Source of the DNA: Catellatospora tritici
GTDB lineage: Bacteria; Actinomycetota; Actinomycetes; Mycobacteriales; Micromonosporaceae
DNA: 64,000 nucleotides
Assembly (NCBI RefSeq): GCF_019083965.1
Contig: NZ_JAHRCY010000007.1
Span: forward strand, 124,001-188,000
Direction: 5' to 3'
The translations under genes and the position numbers were made by a program. Each line of letters opens with the position of its first letter. Positions within the stretch are counted from its first letter, which is position 1. The notes below the pieces were generated by a model, which made no database searches, was not told the DNA's origin, and saw nothing but the letters and a program-made list of their open reading frames with translations. Below, piece after piece: positions 46,876 to 55,063 of the stretch.

Positions 46876-47967
46876 TCAGCCCTGCCAGTCGCCGGTGGTC
46901 AGGAAGTGGCGCACGATGCCCAGCGGCGACGCGAGCTGCAGGCCCTGCTCGGCCAGCCAGTGGTCGTCGTAGTACGTGTTGGCGTAGCGCTCGCCACCAT
47001 CGCACAGCAGCGTCACCACCGAGCCGGTCTCGCCCTGCGCCAGCATCTTCGCGATGAGGCCGAACGCGCCCCAGAGGTTCGTGCCGGTCGAGCCGCCCAC
47101 CCGGCGGCCCAGCAGCTCGGAGGCGACCCGCATCGCGGCCAGCGAACCCGCGTCGGGCACCCGGACCATCCGGTCCACGACCGCGGGCTGGAACGACGGC
47201 TCCACCCGGGGACGGCCGATGCCCTCGATCCGCGAGCCCTTGCCGGTCACCACCGACCAGTCGGCTGTCTCGTACGCCGGGTAGAACGCGGAGTTCTCCG
47301 GGTCCACCACGCAGACCTTGGTGCAGTGGCGCTGGTAGCGCACGTACCGGCCGATGGTGGCCGAGGTGCCGCCGGTGCCCGCGCCGACCACGATCCAGTT
47401 GGGCACCGGGTGCCGCTCCAGCGACATCTGCTGGAAGATCGACTCGGCGATGTTGTTGTTGCCACGCCAGTCGGTGGCCCGCTCCGCGTACGTGAACTGG
47501 TCCATGAAGTGTCCGCCGCGGTCCTCGGCCAGCCAGCGCGCCTCCACGACCACCTGGGACGGGTCGGCCACCAGGTGGCACTCGCCGCCCTGGAACTCGA
47601 TCAGCTCGCACTTCTCCTTGCTGGTCGTGGCGGGCATCACCGCCACGAACGGCAGGCCCAGCATCCGCGCGAAGTACGCCTCCGAGATCGCCGTCGAGCC
47701 CGAGGACGCCTCGACGATGGTGGTGCCGGAGCGGATCCAGCCGTTGCTCAGGGCGTACAGGAACAGCGAGCGGGCCAGGCGGTGCTTGAGCGAGCCGGTG
47801 GGGTGCACCGACTCGTCCTTCAGGTACAGGTCGATGCCCCAGGACACGGGCAGCGGAAACGGGAGCAGGTGCGTGTCGGCGCTGCGGTTGGCGTCGGCGA
47901 CCACTCTCGTGATCGCCTCGGTCACCCAGGCGCGGTCGTCGTCACAACACCGGTCAAGCTGCTCCAT
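46876..47967 (-). CDS. cds1: PLP-dependent L-cysteine desulfhydrase (Cds1-type)
   Basis: 363 residues, cysteine-synthase fold. Schiff-base Lys61 is in [11 protein letters not shown], the phosphate-binding loop is [13 protein letters not shown], and an SSGST substrate loop is present ([20 protein letters not shown]). The long inserted C-terminal part and [20 protein letters not shown] match the Rv3684/Cds1 group, which releases H2S, ammonia and pyruvate from cysteine. An Lrp-type regulator gene lies 45 bp upstream on the same strand, as for cysteine-sensing Lrp relatives (DecR type). Confidence 0.85.
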   Translation of the reverse strand: MEQLDRCCDDDRAWVTEAITRVVADANRSADTHLLPFPLPVSWGIDLYLKDESVHPTGSLKHRLARSLFLYALSNGWIRSGTTIVEASSGSTAISEAYFARMLGLPFVAVMPATTSKEKCELIEFQGGECHLVADPSQVVVEARWLAEDRGGHFMDQFTYAERATDWRGNNNIAESIFQQMSLERHPVPNWIVVGAGTGGTSATIGRYVRYQRHCTKVCVVDPENSAFYPAYETADWSVVTGKGSRIEGIGRPRVEPSFQPAVVDRMVRVPDAGSLAAMRVASELLGRRVGGSTGTNLWGAFGLIAKMLAQGETGSVVTLLCDGGERYANTYYDDHWLAEQGLQLASPLGIVRHFLTTGDWQG

Positions 47968-48012
47968 GCTCGGACCGTAGCAGCGCGGGCGTGTCCCCAG
48001 CCAGCAGCCGGG

Positions 48013-48459
48013 TCAGGTGAGGGGGCGGGGACGGCCTTCCCACGTGGTGGAGAGGGCGATGGTGGTGCGGGTGCGGGCCACGCCCCGGGTGCGCTGGAGC
48101 TTCACGATCAGGTGCTCCAGCTCGGTGATCGTGCCGACCCGGGCCTTCACCAGGTACGACTCCTCGCCGGCCATGAAGTAGCAGGACTCCAACTCGGGGA
48201 ACTCGCGCAGCGCCTCGCGCAGGTCCTCGCTGTCGGCGCCCGAGTCGGCCACGATGCCGACCAGCGCGGTGACGCCGAGCTCGATCGAGCTGGGCTCGAC
48301 GTCGGCGTGGTACCCGCGGATCACCCCGGACGCCTCCAGCTTGCCGACGCGGTCATGCACCGCGGGTGCGGACAGGCCCACCTGTCGCGCCAGTTCGGCG
48401 TACGAGAGGCGGGCGTTGCCGCGTAGCAGGTCGAGCAGGTTGCGGTCGATGGCGTCCAC
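48013..48459 (-). CDS. Lrp/AsnC-family regulator
   Basis: 148 residues from the GTG at 48459. N-terminal AsnC-type HTH (DAIDRNLLDLLRGNARLSYA, LSAPAVHDRVGKLEASGVI) and C-terminal RAM ligand domain (GVTALVGIVADSGADSEDLR, CYFMAGEESYLVKARVGT). It lies just before cds1, so it probably senses cysteine or a related amino acid and controls its degradation. The frame extends upstream to 48570 through a region of inverted repeats, which is better read as promoter. AAGGTG precedes the GTG. Confidence 0.85.
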   Translation of the reverse strand: MDAIDRNLLDLLRGNARLSYAELARQVGLSAPAVHDRVGKLEASGVIRGYHADVEPSSIELGVTALVGIVADSGADSEDLREALREFPELESCYFMAGEESYLVKARVGTITELEHLIVKLQRTRGVARTRTTIALSTTWEGRPRPLT

Positions 48460-48531
48460 ACAGAGCACCTTAGAGGCAGTTTCTTCCAGAGTGGGCACGG
48501 AGGTGCCGATCTTCGGGCAATATACGAATGA

Positions 48532-48604
48532 GGTTCGCAACGTAGTAAGCGAACCCCCCAAAAGGTGCATACGACCATTTTGGGGACACCATCTGACGAT
48601 GGTG
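48532..48604. promoter_or_regulatory. Three consecutive inverted repeats between lrp and bldC
   Basis: GGTTCGC-N10-GCGAACC (48532-48555), CCCCAAAA-N14-TTTTGGGG (48556-48585) and CACCATC-TGAC-GATGGTG (48587-48604) follow one another with almost no gap. The block is unusually AT-rich for this DNA and lies between two divergent regulator genes, so it should contain both promoters and binding sites for Lrp, BldC or others. Confidence 0.6.
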
Positions 48605-48680
48605 CTCTAATTGGGCGTACGGCCCAGCGGAGACGGCCCGGGGTGACCCGTATCGGCTCCGTCGACGCGAGGAGGTGGGC

Positions 48681-48959
48681 GTGGACACGGGAGACCGCCT
48701 GTTGACACCTGGCGAGGTGGCCGCGCTGTTCCGGGTCGACCCAAAGACGGTGACCAGATGGGCAGCGGCCGGACGCATCGGCAGCATCCGCACACCCGGC
48801 GGGCACCGCCGGTTCCGCGAGTCGGAGGTGCGGGCCCTGCTCGAGGGCGAAGGCGAGTTCGAAGACGAAGAAGTCCCGCCGTCGCCCGCACCATCCGGGC
48901 AGGCCGCGCCGGGCAGCAACGGGACCGCTCGGCCGACCGCGGGCCGGCCGACATACTGA
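48681..48959 (+). CDS. bldC: BldC-type developmental regulator (MerR-like HTH)
   Basis: 92 residues from the GTG at 48681, with GAGGAGG five bases before it. The core LLTPGEVAALFRVDPKTVTR and SIRTPGGHRRFRESEVRALL is near-identical to Streptomyces BldC, a small MerR-like protein that binds direct repeats head to tail and delays sporulation. The C-terminus carries about 30 extra acidic and Pro-rich residues (EFEDEEVPPSPAP) compared with the 68-residue Streptomyces protein. Confidence 0.92.
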   Translation: MDTGDRLLTPGEVAALFRVDPKTVTRWAAAGRIGSIRTPGGHRRFRESEVRALLEGEGEFEDEEVPPSPAPSGQAAPGSNGTARPTAGRPTY

Positions 48960-49111
48960 CCCGTCCCGTCCAACCCGGACAGTACTTTCCGGACAGGGGA
49001 GGACAGGACATCCCTCAGAGTCGTAACCTCATCACGCGGCGCTGACCCGGCGCCTACCACGGGCCACCGTACGGCGTGGCCCGTGCCGGACCTGAGGATA
49101 CGAGTCGCCGC

Positions 49112-50458
49112 ATGCCAACCAACCGGCGCGCCGCCCAGCTACTCGCCGCCACCTGCACGGCCTTGGAAGACGCCGTCACGCGGCACATGCCCGCCGGGCC
49201 GTACCGCGACTTCACCGCCTGGGCGTACTCCACGGACAACCCCCGCCGCCACGAATACCTGCAGAGCTCCGGCGTCATCCAGCTCGTCACCATGACCACC
49301 GGGCTGCTCACCGGCCTGGTCGAGGAGGGCGACTGGCCGGTGCTGCTGCACTTCGCCGGGCTGATGAACGCCTACCAGGTCTTCGAGGTGGTCTCCGACA
49401 ACCTGGCCATCGGCCTCGGCTCGCCCCGGCTCGACCCCGTCCAGCGGGAACGGCTCGACCTGGTCAGCTCGGTCAACCGGGCCATGCTCCAGTCGATCAC
49501 ACCGGCACACCGTACCCCCGCCATGCTTCTGCTCTCCGGGCCCGCGCGCGAAGCCGCGCGGCACGCCTCCGGCTTCGACCTGAGCCTGGCCCGCGCCAAG
49601 CACGCCGGTATGGCCGAGGAGTACGCGCGCCACCTCGCAGGCGTCGGCCGCACCGCACCCATGCTCGACGAACTCGAGTACGGCGTCTGGTCCGCGCTCA
49701 TCGCCAACATCGAGAGCTGCCGCGACCTCATCGACGCGCTCGCCGGGACCGACACCGCCGCCCTGGTCCGGCAGGGACTGGCCGACCGCTACCGGGCCGC
49801 CGACCGGACCCTGCGCGCCACCCACCTGTCCCGCCTGGAACTGGCCGTGCTCGGCGAGCACAGCATCCTGGTCACCCCGACCCTCGCCTACGTGATCGGG
49901 GTGCTCTGCGAGGTGCTGGTCCCCGTGCCCGGCTACCTGCGGGCGCTGGCCGACGGCACCCTCGCCGACCTGTACGCCGACGCCGCCGTCCTGGTCCGGT
50001 TGCAGAACGACATCGGCTCGCGACTGCTGCGCCTGCCCGCGCTGCAACAGAACTCCCTGGTGCAGCGGCTGGCCGCCGGGTGCGCGCACGTCGGGGCGAC
50101 CACGGCCGAGGACGCCCTCAACGTGCTGGCCACCGCGACCACCTCCACCAGCCCCGAACCCGACCCGCTGTTCACCCGGCTGCAGAAGGACATCGACAAC
50201 GCCGAGAGCAACCTCGCGCTGTGGCACATGCGCCGGGCTGGCGACGCCGAGGGCGCGCTACGGGCGCTGGCGGACAGCCTCAGCTACTACGCCGGGCTGT
50301 ACACCCAGCACAGCGCTCGCCTCGCCAGCGGCCTCGCCGAGCTGGACGAACGGCTCGGCGACCGCCGCGCGGGCACGATCGTGGACCGCTTCGTCCGCTT
50401 CCACGAACGCATGTACGCCCACCGCCACACCGACCCCATCGGCGAGTACGCGGTCTAG
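49112..50458 (+). CDS. Unrecognised all-helical protein, 448 residues
   Basis: ATG at 49112. No signal peptide or membrane helix; almost entirely predicted alpha helix, with many His, Arg and Tyr residues (GPYRDFTAWAYSTDNPRRHE, LMNAYQVFEVVSDNLAIGLG, AVLGEHSILVTPTLAYVIGV). The stretch AVLVRLQNDIGSRLLRLP resembles the NDxxS metal motif of class I terpene synthases, but the following Glu and an Asp-rich first motif are not seen, so this is weak. It follows bldC by 150 bp and its stop overlaps the convergent SRPBCC gene by 4 bp. A terpene-synthase-like or ferritin/haem-oxygenase-like fold are options; function unknown. Confidence 0.65.
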   Translation: MPTNRRAAQLLAATCTALEDAVTRHMPAGPYRDFTAWAYSTDNPRRHEYLQSSGVIQLVTMTTGLLTGLVEEGDWPVLLHFAGLMNAYQVFEVVSDNLAIGLGSPRLDPVQRERLDLVSSVNRAMLQSITPAHRTPAMLLLSGPAREAARHASGFDLSLARAKHAGMAEEYARHLAGVGRTAPMLDELEYGVWSALIANIESCRDLIDALAGTDTAALVRQGLADRYRAADRTLRATHLSRLELAVLGEHSILVTPTLAYVIGVLCEVLVPVPGYLRALADGTLADLYADAAVLVRLQNDIGSRLLRLPALQQNSLVQRLAAGCAHVGATTAEDALNVLATATTSTSPEPDPLFTRLQKDIDNAESNLALWHMRRAGDAEGALRALADSLSYYAGLYTQHSARLASGLAELDERLGDRRAGTIVDRFVRFHERMYAHRHTDPIGEYAV

Positions 50459-50916
50459 CCCGCCGCCTCCCCGGCCAGGATGCGCGGAACCCGCCGCAGG
50501 TAGCGCCAGCCCAGCAGGGACAGCACCGGGCTGAGCAGCGGTCCCAGCCACGACCACGGCCGCACCGCCGCCACCTCCGCGACCAGGCGGAACTCGGTGC
50601 GGTCGGGGGACAGGCTGGTCCATTCGTAGTGCGCGGTGTAGGGCAGCCGCCCCTGCCGCACCCGGATGCTCTGCCGCACCGGCGGCTCGTGCGCGGTCAC
50701 CTCAAGCTGGATCCGGTCGCGCACGCCCAGCAGCACCGTGTCCAGCTCGTACACGGTGCCCACGCCACCGTCGCCGGACAGGCGCGCGGCCGAACGGACG
50801 CCACCCCACCACTTCGCGTCGTTGCGCAGGTCCGACAGGAAAGCGAAGACCTGCTCGACCGGGCGGTCGACCACGATCCGCATCGGCACCCGCAACGTCG
50901 CTGATCGATCGGCCAT
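50455..50916 (-). CDS. SRPBCC/START-fold protein
   Basis: 153 residues from the ATG at 50916 (MADRSATLRVPMRIVVDRPV). Typical polyketide-cyclase/SRPBCC beginning EQVFAFLSDLRNDAKWWGGV, then strands ending in EWTSLSPDRTEFRLVAEVAA and a C-terminal hydrophobic helix (WLGPLLSPVLSLLGWRYLRR). Binds a hydrophobic ligand in most relatives; ligand unknown. It diverges from the flavin prenyltransferase gene by 57 bp. Confidence 0.8.
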   Translation of the reverse strand: MADRSATLRVPMRIVVDRPVEQVFAFLSDLRNDAKWWGGVRSAARLSGDGGVGTVYELDTVLLGVRDRIQLEVTAHEPPVRQSIRVRQGRLPYTAHYEWTSLSPDRTEFRLVAEVAAVRPWSWLGPLLSPVLSLLGWRYLRRVPRILAGEAAG

Positions 50917-50973
50917 GGTCGAGGCTAGGCAGCCGAGCGACGCCTGGTCAACGGGGCGGCTAGTGTCGGTGCC

Positions 50974-51621
50974 ATGTCCGCCGCCGCACAACCACGTACG
51001 CCCTGGATCGTGGGGGTGTCCGGGGCGTCCGGCACCCCGTACGCCGCGGCGGTGCTGCGGGCGCTGCTGACCGGCGGACACGCCGTCGACCTGGTGGTGT
51101 CCCGGGCGGCGCGGCTGACCATCCTCGACGAGACCGGGCACTCGCTGCGCGACGCGCACTGGCGCGAGGACCTCCAGCAGTGGCTGGAGCATCCGCTCGA
51201 CGCCGCGGATCTGCGCTACTGGCCCGCCGGGGATCTCGCGGCGGGGCCGAGCAGCGGGTCGTACCGGGCCAAAGGCATGATCGTCGTACCGGCCTCGACG
51301 GCCGCCTGCGCGGGCATCGCGCTGGGCCTGTCCAAAGACCTGCTCCAGCGGGCCGCCGAGGTCAACCTCAAGGAGCGGCGGCCGGTCGTGGTGGTGCCGC
51401 GCGAGACCCCCGTGACCCGCAGCCACCTGCTGCACCTGGTCGAGCTGATCGACTCGGGCGCGGTGGTGCTGCCCGCCAGCCCCGGCTTCTACGGCATCGG
51501 CGCCAAGGCGGACGCGCAGCGGCTCATCGACTTCGTCGCGGGCAAGGCCCTCGATGCCGCGGGCATCGAGCACGACCTCCTCACCCGCTGGACCGGCCAC
51601 CTCGGCACCCGCCCAACCTGA
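50974..51621 (+). CDS. ubiX: Flavin prenyltransferase UbiX/MqnM
   Basis: 215 residues. Makes prenylated FMN, the cofactor of UbiD decarboxylases. Family blocks: IVGVSGASGTPYAAAVLRAL (FMN phosphate loop), MIVVPASTAACAGIALGLSK, and RRPVVVVPRETPVTRSHLLH. The UbiD-type MqnL gene is 1 kb away, so the two most likely work together in the late futalosine pathway. Plus strand, convergent with mqnP. Confidence 0.92.
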   Translation: MSAAAQPRTPWIVGVSGASGTPYAAAVLRALLTGGHAVDLVVSRAARLTILDETGHSLRDAHWREDLQQWLEHPLDAADLRYWPAGDLAAGPSSGSYRAKGMIVVPASTAACAGIALGLSKDLLQRAAEVNLKERRPVVVVPRETPVTRSHLLHLVELIDSGAVVLPASPGFYGIGAKADAQRLIDFVAGKALDAAGIEHDLLTRWTGHLGTRPT

Positions 51622-51630
51622 CCGCGCCGC

Positions 51631-51685
51631 GCGTTCGGCGGGCGTTCGGCGGGCGTTCGGCGGGCGTTCGGCGGGCGTTCGGCGC
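51631..51685. repeat. 11-bp tandem repeat next to B4
   Basis: Five copies of GCGTTCGGCGG (last copy ends in GC), starting ten bases after the ubiX stop and ending just before repeat B4. Confidence 0.85.
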
Positions 51686-51689
51686 GATG

Positions 51690-51754
51690 GTGCAGTTTCG
51701 GGGAAAGTGCAGGAATCGGGGCCAAGATTCGCGCAGTTTCCCCGAAACTGCTAC
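51690..51754. repeat. Repeat B4: 65-bp double palindrome
   Basis: GTGCAGTTTCGGGGAAAGTG plus C at the left; GCGCAGTTTCCCCGAAACTG plus CTAC at the right; centre GGAATcggggccaaGATTC. One inserted base at the right end. It fills the gap between convergent ubiX and mqnP, ending 14 bp from the mqnP stop, and could serve as a bidirectional terminator. Confidence 0.8.
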
Positions 51755-51767
51755 CTGACCACGGCGC

Positions 51768-52670
51768 TCAAGCCACGATCAGGGCGAGCATCGCGAAGGC
51801 GAACAGGGCGATGCCGACGAAGCCGTTGGCGGTGAAGAAGGCCCGGTTGACCTTGGACAGGTCGGTCGGCGTCACGATGATGTGCTGATACGCGAAGGCG
51901 CCCGCCGTCAGCGCCAGCCCGATCCACCACGGCCAGCCCAGCCCGACCCACACGCCGAACAGCACGAACAGCACGAACGTCAGCACGTGCACGGCGGTGG
52001 AGATGCGCAACGCGTTGGCCACGCCGTAGCGGGCGGGCACGCTGCGGACCCCGATCTCCCGGTCCACCTCCGCGTCCTGGCACGCGTAGATCAGGTCGAA
52101 GCCGCCGATCCACAGACCGACCGCCAGGCCCAGCAGCCAGGCCGGGCCGGACCCGGTGAAGGTGCCGGTGACGGCGAGCCAGGCGCCGATCGGGCCGACC
52201 GCCTGCGCGAGCGCGAGGATCGCGTGCGGCCAGTCGGTGAAGCGCTTGCCGTACGGGTACAGCACCAGCGGCACCACCGCGAGCGGGGCGAGCAGCGCGC
52301 ACAGCGGGTTCAGCGCCAGCGCGGCGCCCATGAACACGACCAGCGCCACGATCGCACCAGCCCACGCGGTCTTCACGCTCACCGCGCCGGTGACCAGTTC
52401 CCGCTTGGCGGTGCGCGGGTTGCGGGCGTCGATGTGCCGGTCGATGATCCGGTTCGCGGCCATGGCGAAGGTGCGCGCCCCGACCATAGCGACCGTGATC
52501 AGCAGCAGCGTGAGCCAGTCGACGTGCCCGAGCGTCCGGTCCATCGCGACGAACGCGGACAGGTACGCGAAGGGCAGCGCGAACACGGAGTGCTCGATCG
52601 CGACCAGCTTGAGGAAGGCCTTGACGTGGCCCCCGCTCGGTTTGTCGGCCAGGGCGGCGGTGGCGCTCAC
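51768..52670 (-). CDS. mqnP: UbiA-type polyprenyltransferase of the futalosine pathway
   Basis: 300 residues with about nine helices. Attaches the isoprenoid chain to 1,4-dihydroxy-6-naphthoate or a close relative. The two Asp-rich motifs of the family are AANRIIDRHIDARNPRT and DLIYACQDAEVDREIG. Its start overlaps the mqnL stop by 4 bp, which fixes the substrate group (naphthoate) better than sequence alone. Confidence 0.9.
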   Translation of the reverse strand: MSATAALADKPSGGHVKAFLKLVAIEHSVFALPFAYLSAFVAMDRTLGHVDWLTLLLITVAMVGARTFAMAANRIIDRHIDARNPRTAKRELVTGAVSVKTAWAGAIVALVVFMGAALALNPLCALLAPLAVVPLVLYPYGKRFTDWPHAILALAQAVGPIGAWLAVTGTFTGSGPAWLLGLAVGLWIGGFDLIYACQDAEVDREIGVRSVPARYGVANALRISTAVHVLTFVLFVLFGVWVGLGWPWWIGLALTAGAFAYQHIIVTPTDLSKVNRAFFTANGFVGIALFAFAMLALIVA

Positions 52671-54139
52671 TTGAACCCGTACTCCTTCCAGCGCTTGTCG
52701 ACCTTGGAGACGACCTCGGGGGACATCCGCATCTCCTCCGGCCAGCCGCGCGTGTAGCCCTCGGTGGGCAGTTTGCGGGTCGCGTCGACCCCGGCCTTGC
52801 CGCCCCAGAACTGCTGGTACGACGCGTGGTCGAGGTGGTCGACCGGGCCCTGGGTAAGCACCAGGTCGTGCGCGTAGTCGACGTTGCCGAAGGCGCGGAA
52901 CGCCACCTCCTGCAGGTCGCGCGGGTCGCAGTCGTCGTCGACCACCACGATCAGCTTGGTGAGGCTGAGCAGGTGGGCGCCCCAGACGGCGCTCATCACC
53001 TTCTGCGCGTGCTTCGGGTACCGCTTGTTGATCGCCACGATGAGGCAGTTGTGGAACACGCCCGCCTCGGGCATGTGGTAATCGACGATGTCCGGCACCA
53101 GGATCTTGATCAGCGGCAGGAAGATCCGCTCGGTGGCGCGGCCGATCGGCCCGTCCTCCTGCGGCGGCTTGCTCGTGATGATCGAGTGGTAGATCGGGTC
53201 ACGCCGCATGGTCATGCACTCGACGTGCAGCACCGGGAAGGGCTCGACCGGGGTGTAGAAGCCGGTGTGGTCGCCGAACGGGCCCTCGGGCAGGCGCTCG
53301 CCCGGCTCGACCCAGCCCTCCAGGATCACGTTGGCGTTCGCGGGCACCTGCAGCGGCACGGTCAGGCAGTCGACCAACTCGACCCGCTCACCCCGCAGGA
53401 ACCCAGCGAACAGGTATTCGTCGATGTCACCGGGCAGCGGCGCGCTCGCCGAGTACGACACCACCGGGTCGCTGCCGAACGCGATCGCCACCGGCAGGCG
53501 CTCGCCGCGCCGCTCGGCCACCGCATGGTGCGCGGTGGAGTCCTTGTGGATCTGCCAGTGCATGCCCACGGTGTTGTGCGAGTGCTGCTGCAGCCGGTAG
53601 AGCCCCAGATTGCGCTTGCCGGTTTCCGGGTGCTTGGTATGGGTCAACCCGTAGTTGTGGTAGATCCCGCCGTCACCCGGCCACATCACCAGCCCCGGCA
53701 ACAGGTTCAGGTCCACGTCGGCGCCCTTGAGCACGACCTCCTGGCACGGCGCGCTCTTCACCTTCTTCGGCGGCAGCGACTTGAGCTGCATCACCTTGCC
53801 CAGCCCGTCCATCATGCCGCTGAAACCGACCGGCAGCTCCGGCTTGACCAGCGCGCCGATCCGCGCCCCGATCTCGTCGAAGTCCGTCACCCCGAGCGCC
53901 ATCGCCATCCGCCGGTCCGACCCGAAGATGTTGATCGCCAGCGGCATGGAGCCGCGCGTGGGCCGCTCGAACAGCAGCGCCGGACCCTTCGCGCGCACCG
54001 TACGGGTGACGATCTCGCTGATCTCCAGGGTGGGATCGACCGGGGTCTTGACCCGGTGCAGCTCCCCGGCGCGCTCCAGCGCGTCCAGGAAACCCTGCAG
54101 GTCGTCGAAGGGAAAGCGCGGTGCGGCCATGTCCGCCAT
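52667..54139 (-). CDS. mqnL: UbiD-type menaquinone-synthesis decarboxylase
   Basis: 490 residues. Removes the 6-carboxyl group of the naphthoate in the futalosine route with prenyl-FMN. Family stretches: ALLFERPTRGSMPLAINIFG, GIYHNYGLTHTKHPETGKRN, HWQIHKDSTAHHAVAERRGE, the catalytic Glu region ILEGWVEPGERLPEGPFGDH and TGFYTPVEPFPV. ATG at 54139. First gene of the mqnL-mqnP pair, divergent from a lipoprotein gene 45 bp away. Confidence 0.92.
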   Translation of the reverse strand: MADMAAPRFPFDDLQGFLDALERAGELHRVKTPVDPTLEISEIVTRTVRAKGPALLFERPTRGSMPLAINIFGSDRRMAMALGVTDFDEIGARIGALVKPELPVGFSGMMDGLGKVMQLKSLPPKKVKSAPCQEVVLKGADVDLNLLPGLVMWPGDGGIYHNYGLTHTKHPETGKRNLGLYRLQQHSHNTVGMHWQIHKDSTAHHAVAERRGERLPVAIAFGSDPVVSYSASAPLPGDIDEYLFAGFLRGERVELVDCLTVPLQVPANANVILEGWVEPGERLPEGPFGDHTGFYTPVEPFPVLHVECMTMRRDPIYHSIITSKPPQEDGPIGRATERIFLPLIKILVPDIVDYHMPEAGVFHNCLIVAINKRYPKHAQKVMSAVWGAHLLSLTKLIVVVDDDCDPRDLQEVAFRAFGNVDYAHDLVLTQGPVDHLDHASYQQFWGGKAGVDATRKLPTEGYTRGWPEEMRMSPEVVSKVDKRWKEYGFK

Positions 54140-54184
54140 CCTAGAGTGGCGTCACCGGGGGTTCCGCGCGCAGTTGACGCAGAT

Positions 54185-55042
54185 GTGAAGCCCCCCATCT
54201 CGGGCCTGCTGGCGCTGCTGCTCGCGCTCGGCGGCCTGACCGGCTGCGCCCCAGCCGAACCGGACCTGCCCTGGTGCCCGCGCGACGAGGCCGCGTCCAC
54301 GCACGCGCCCACCGCGCCACCGAGCCGCGCCAACGCCTGCCGGGCCCGAGCTACCCAACTCCAGCCCGTCCTGGGCACGCCCAGCACCTCCGCCGCACCC
54401 GCCCTGCCCGTGCCCAGCCCCGGTTACCACCACCTCGGCGCGACGTCGGCCGGACGCTGGTCGGGCGTGCTCGGCCGGATCGAGGTGCGCGACACCGGCG
54501 TCCGCCCCGGCACCACGGACTTCGTCGCCGCCCGGTTCATGGCCAAGTCCGGCGACGGCGGCCCCGACGGCGTGAGCTGGCTGGAGGCCGGATGGACCGA
54601 GACCGGCTGGGCCGGGGACGGTCGGCAGCGCGTCTACACCTACGACACCAACACCAGCGCCTGGTCCTTCTACGACCAGTACGCGGTGCTGCCCGGCGAG
54701 CGTCTGTGGCTCTATCTCCAGACCGAGGGCGACGCCGACCGGCCGCTCTGGCAGGCCTGGCTGTGGTGGGGCGACTCGTGGCACCTGCTGGCCGAGCAGG
54801 CCCTGCCACTGACCGGCCGCGCCCGCATCGAGCAGTACGTCGAGCTGCACGCCGACCCCGCCCGACCCGCCGCCCTCGCCCTGCCGGAGCTGTCCGTCGA
54901 CAGCGTCCAGCTCAAGGACGGCCCCGCCGGTCCGCTACGCCCCTGGCAGGCCGACGTTGCCACGGCCCCCGGCCTGTCCGCCGACGGCTACTGCCTCCGC
55001 TGGCTCCGCCCCTACGACTCCTGGTCCGCCACCACCTGCTGA
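54185..55042 (+). CDS. Lipoprotein of unknown function
   Basis: 285 residues from the GTG at 54185. Signal peptide with lipobox LTGC (MKPPISGLLALLLALGGLTG), a Pro/Ala/Thr linker to about residue 75, then a beta-rich domain with many Trp residues (WSGVLGRIEVRDTGVRPGTT, SWLEAGWTETGWAGDGRQRV, LWQAWLWWGDSWHLLAEQAL). The pattern suggests a jelly-roll or lectin-like surface domain. No family recognised. Divergent from mqnL, convergent with ccsB. Confidence 0.65.
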   Translation: MKPPISGLLALLLALGGLTGCAPAEPDLPWCPRDEAASTHAPTAPPSRANACRARATQLQPVLGTPSTSAAPALPVPSPGYHHLGATSAGRWSGVLGRIEVRDTGVRPGTTDFVAARFMAKSGDGGPDGVSWLEAGWTETGWAGDGRQRVYTYDTNTSAWSFYDQYAVLPGERLWLYLQTEGDADRPLWQAWLWWGDSWHLLAEQALPLTGRARIEQYVELHADPARPAALALPELSVDSVQLKDGPAGPLRPWQADVATAPGLSADGYCLRWLRPYDSWSATTC

Positions 55043-55045
55043 CGA

Positions 55046-55058
55046 CGTAAGGAAGGGC
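55046..55058 (+). repeat. Truncated copy of repeat A
   Basis: CGTAAGGAAGGGC, four bases after the lipoprotein stop, matches the first bases of repeats A2 and A3 and then diverges; no hairpin arm follows in the 21-bp gap to ccsB. Confidence 0.45.
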
Positions 55059-55063
55059 GGGAG

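Noticed and set aside
49112..50458. Calling the 448-residue protein a terpene cyclase
   Set aside because: Only an NDxxS fragment resembles the family; the Asp-rich first motif and the Glu of the NSE triad are not seen.
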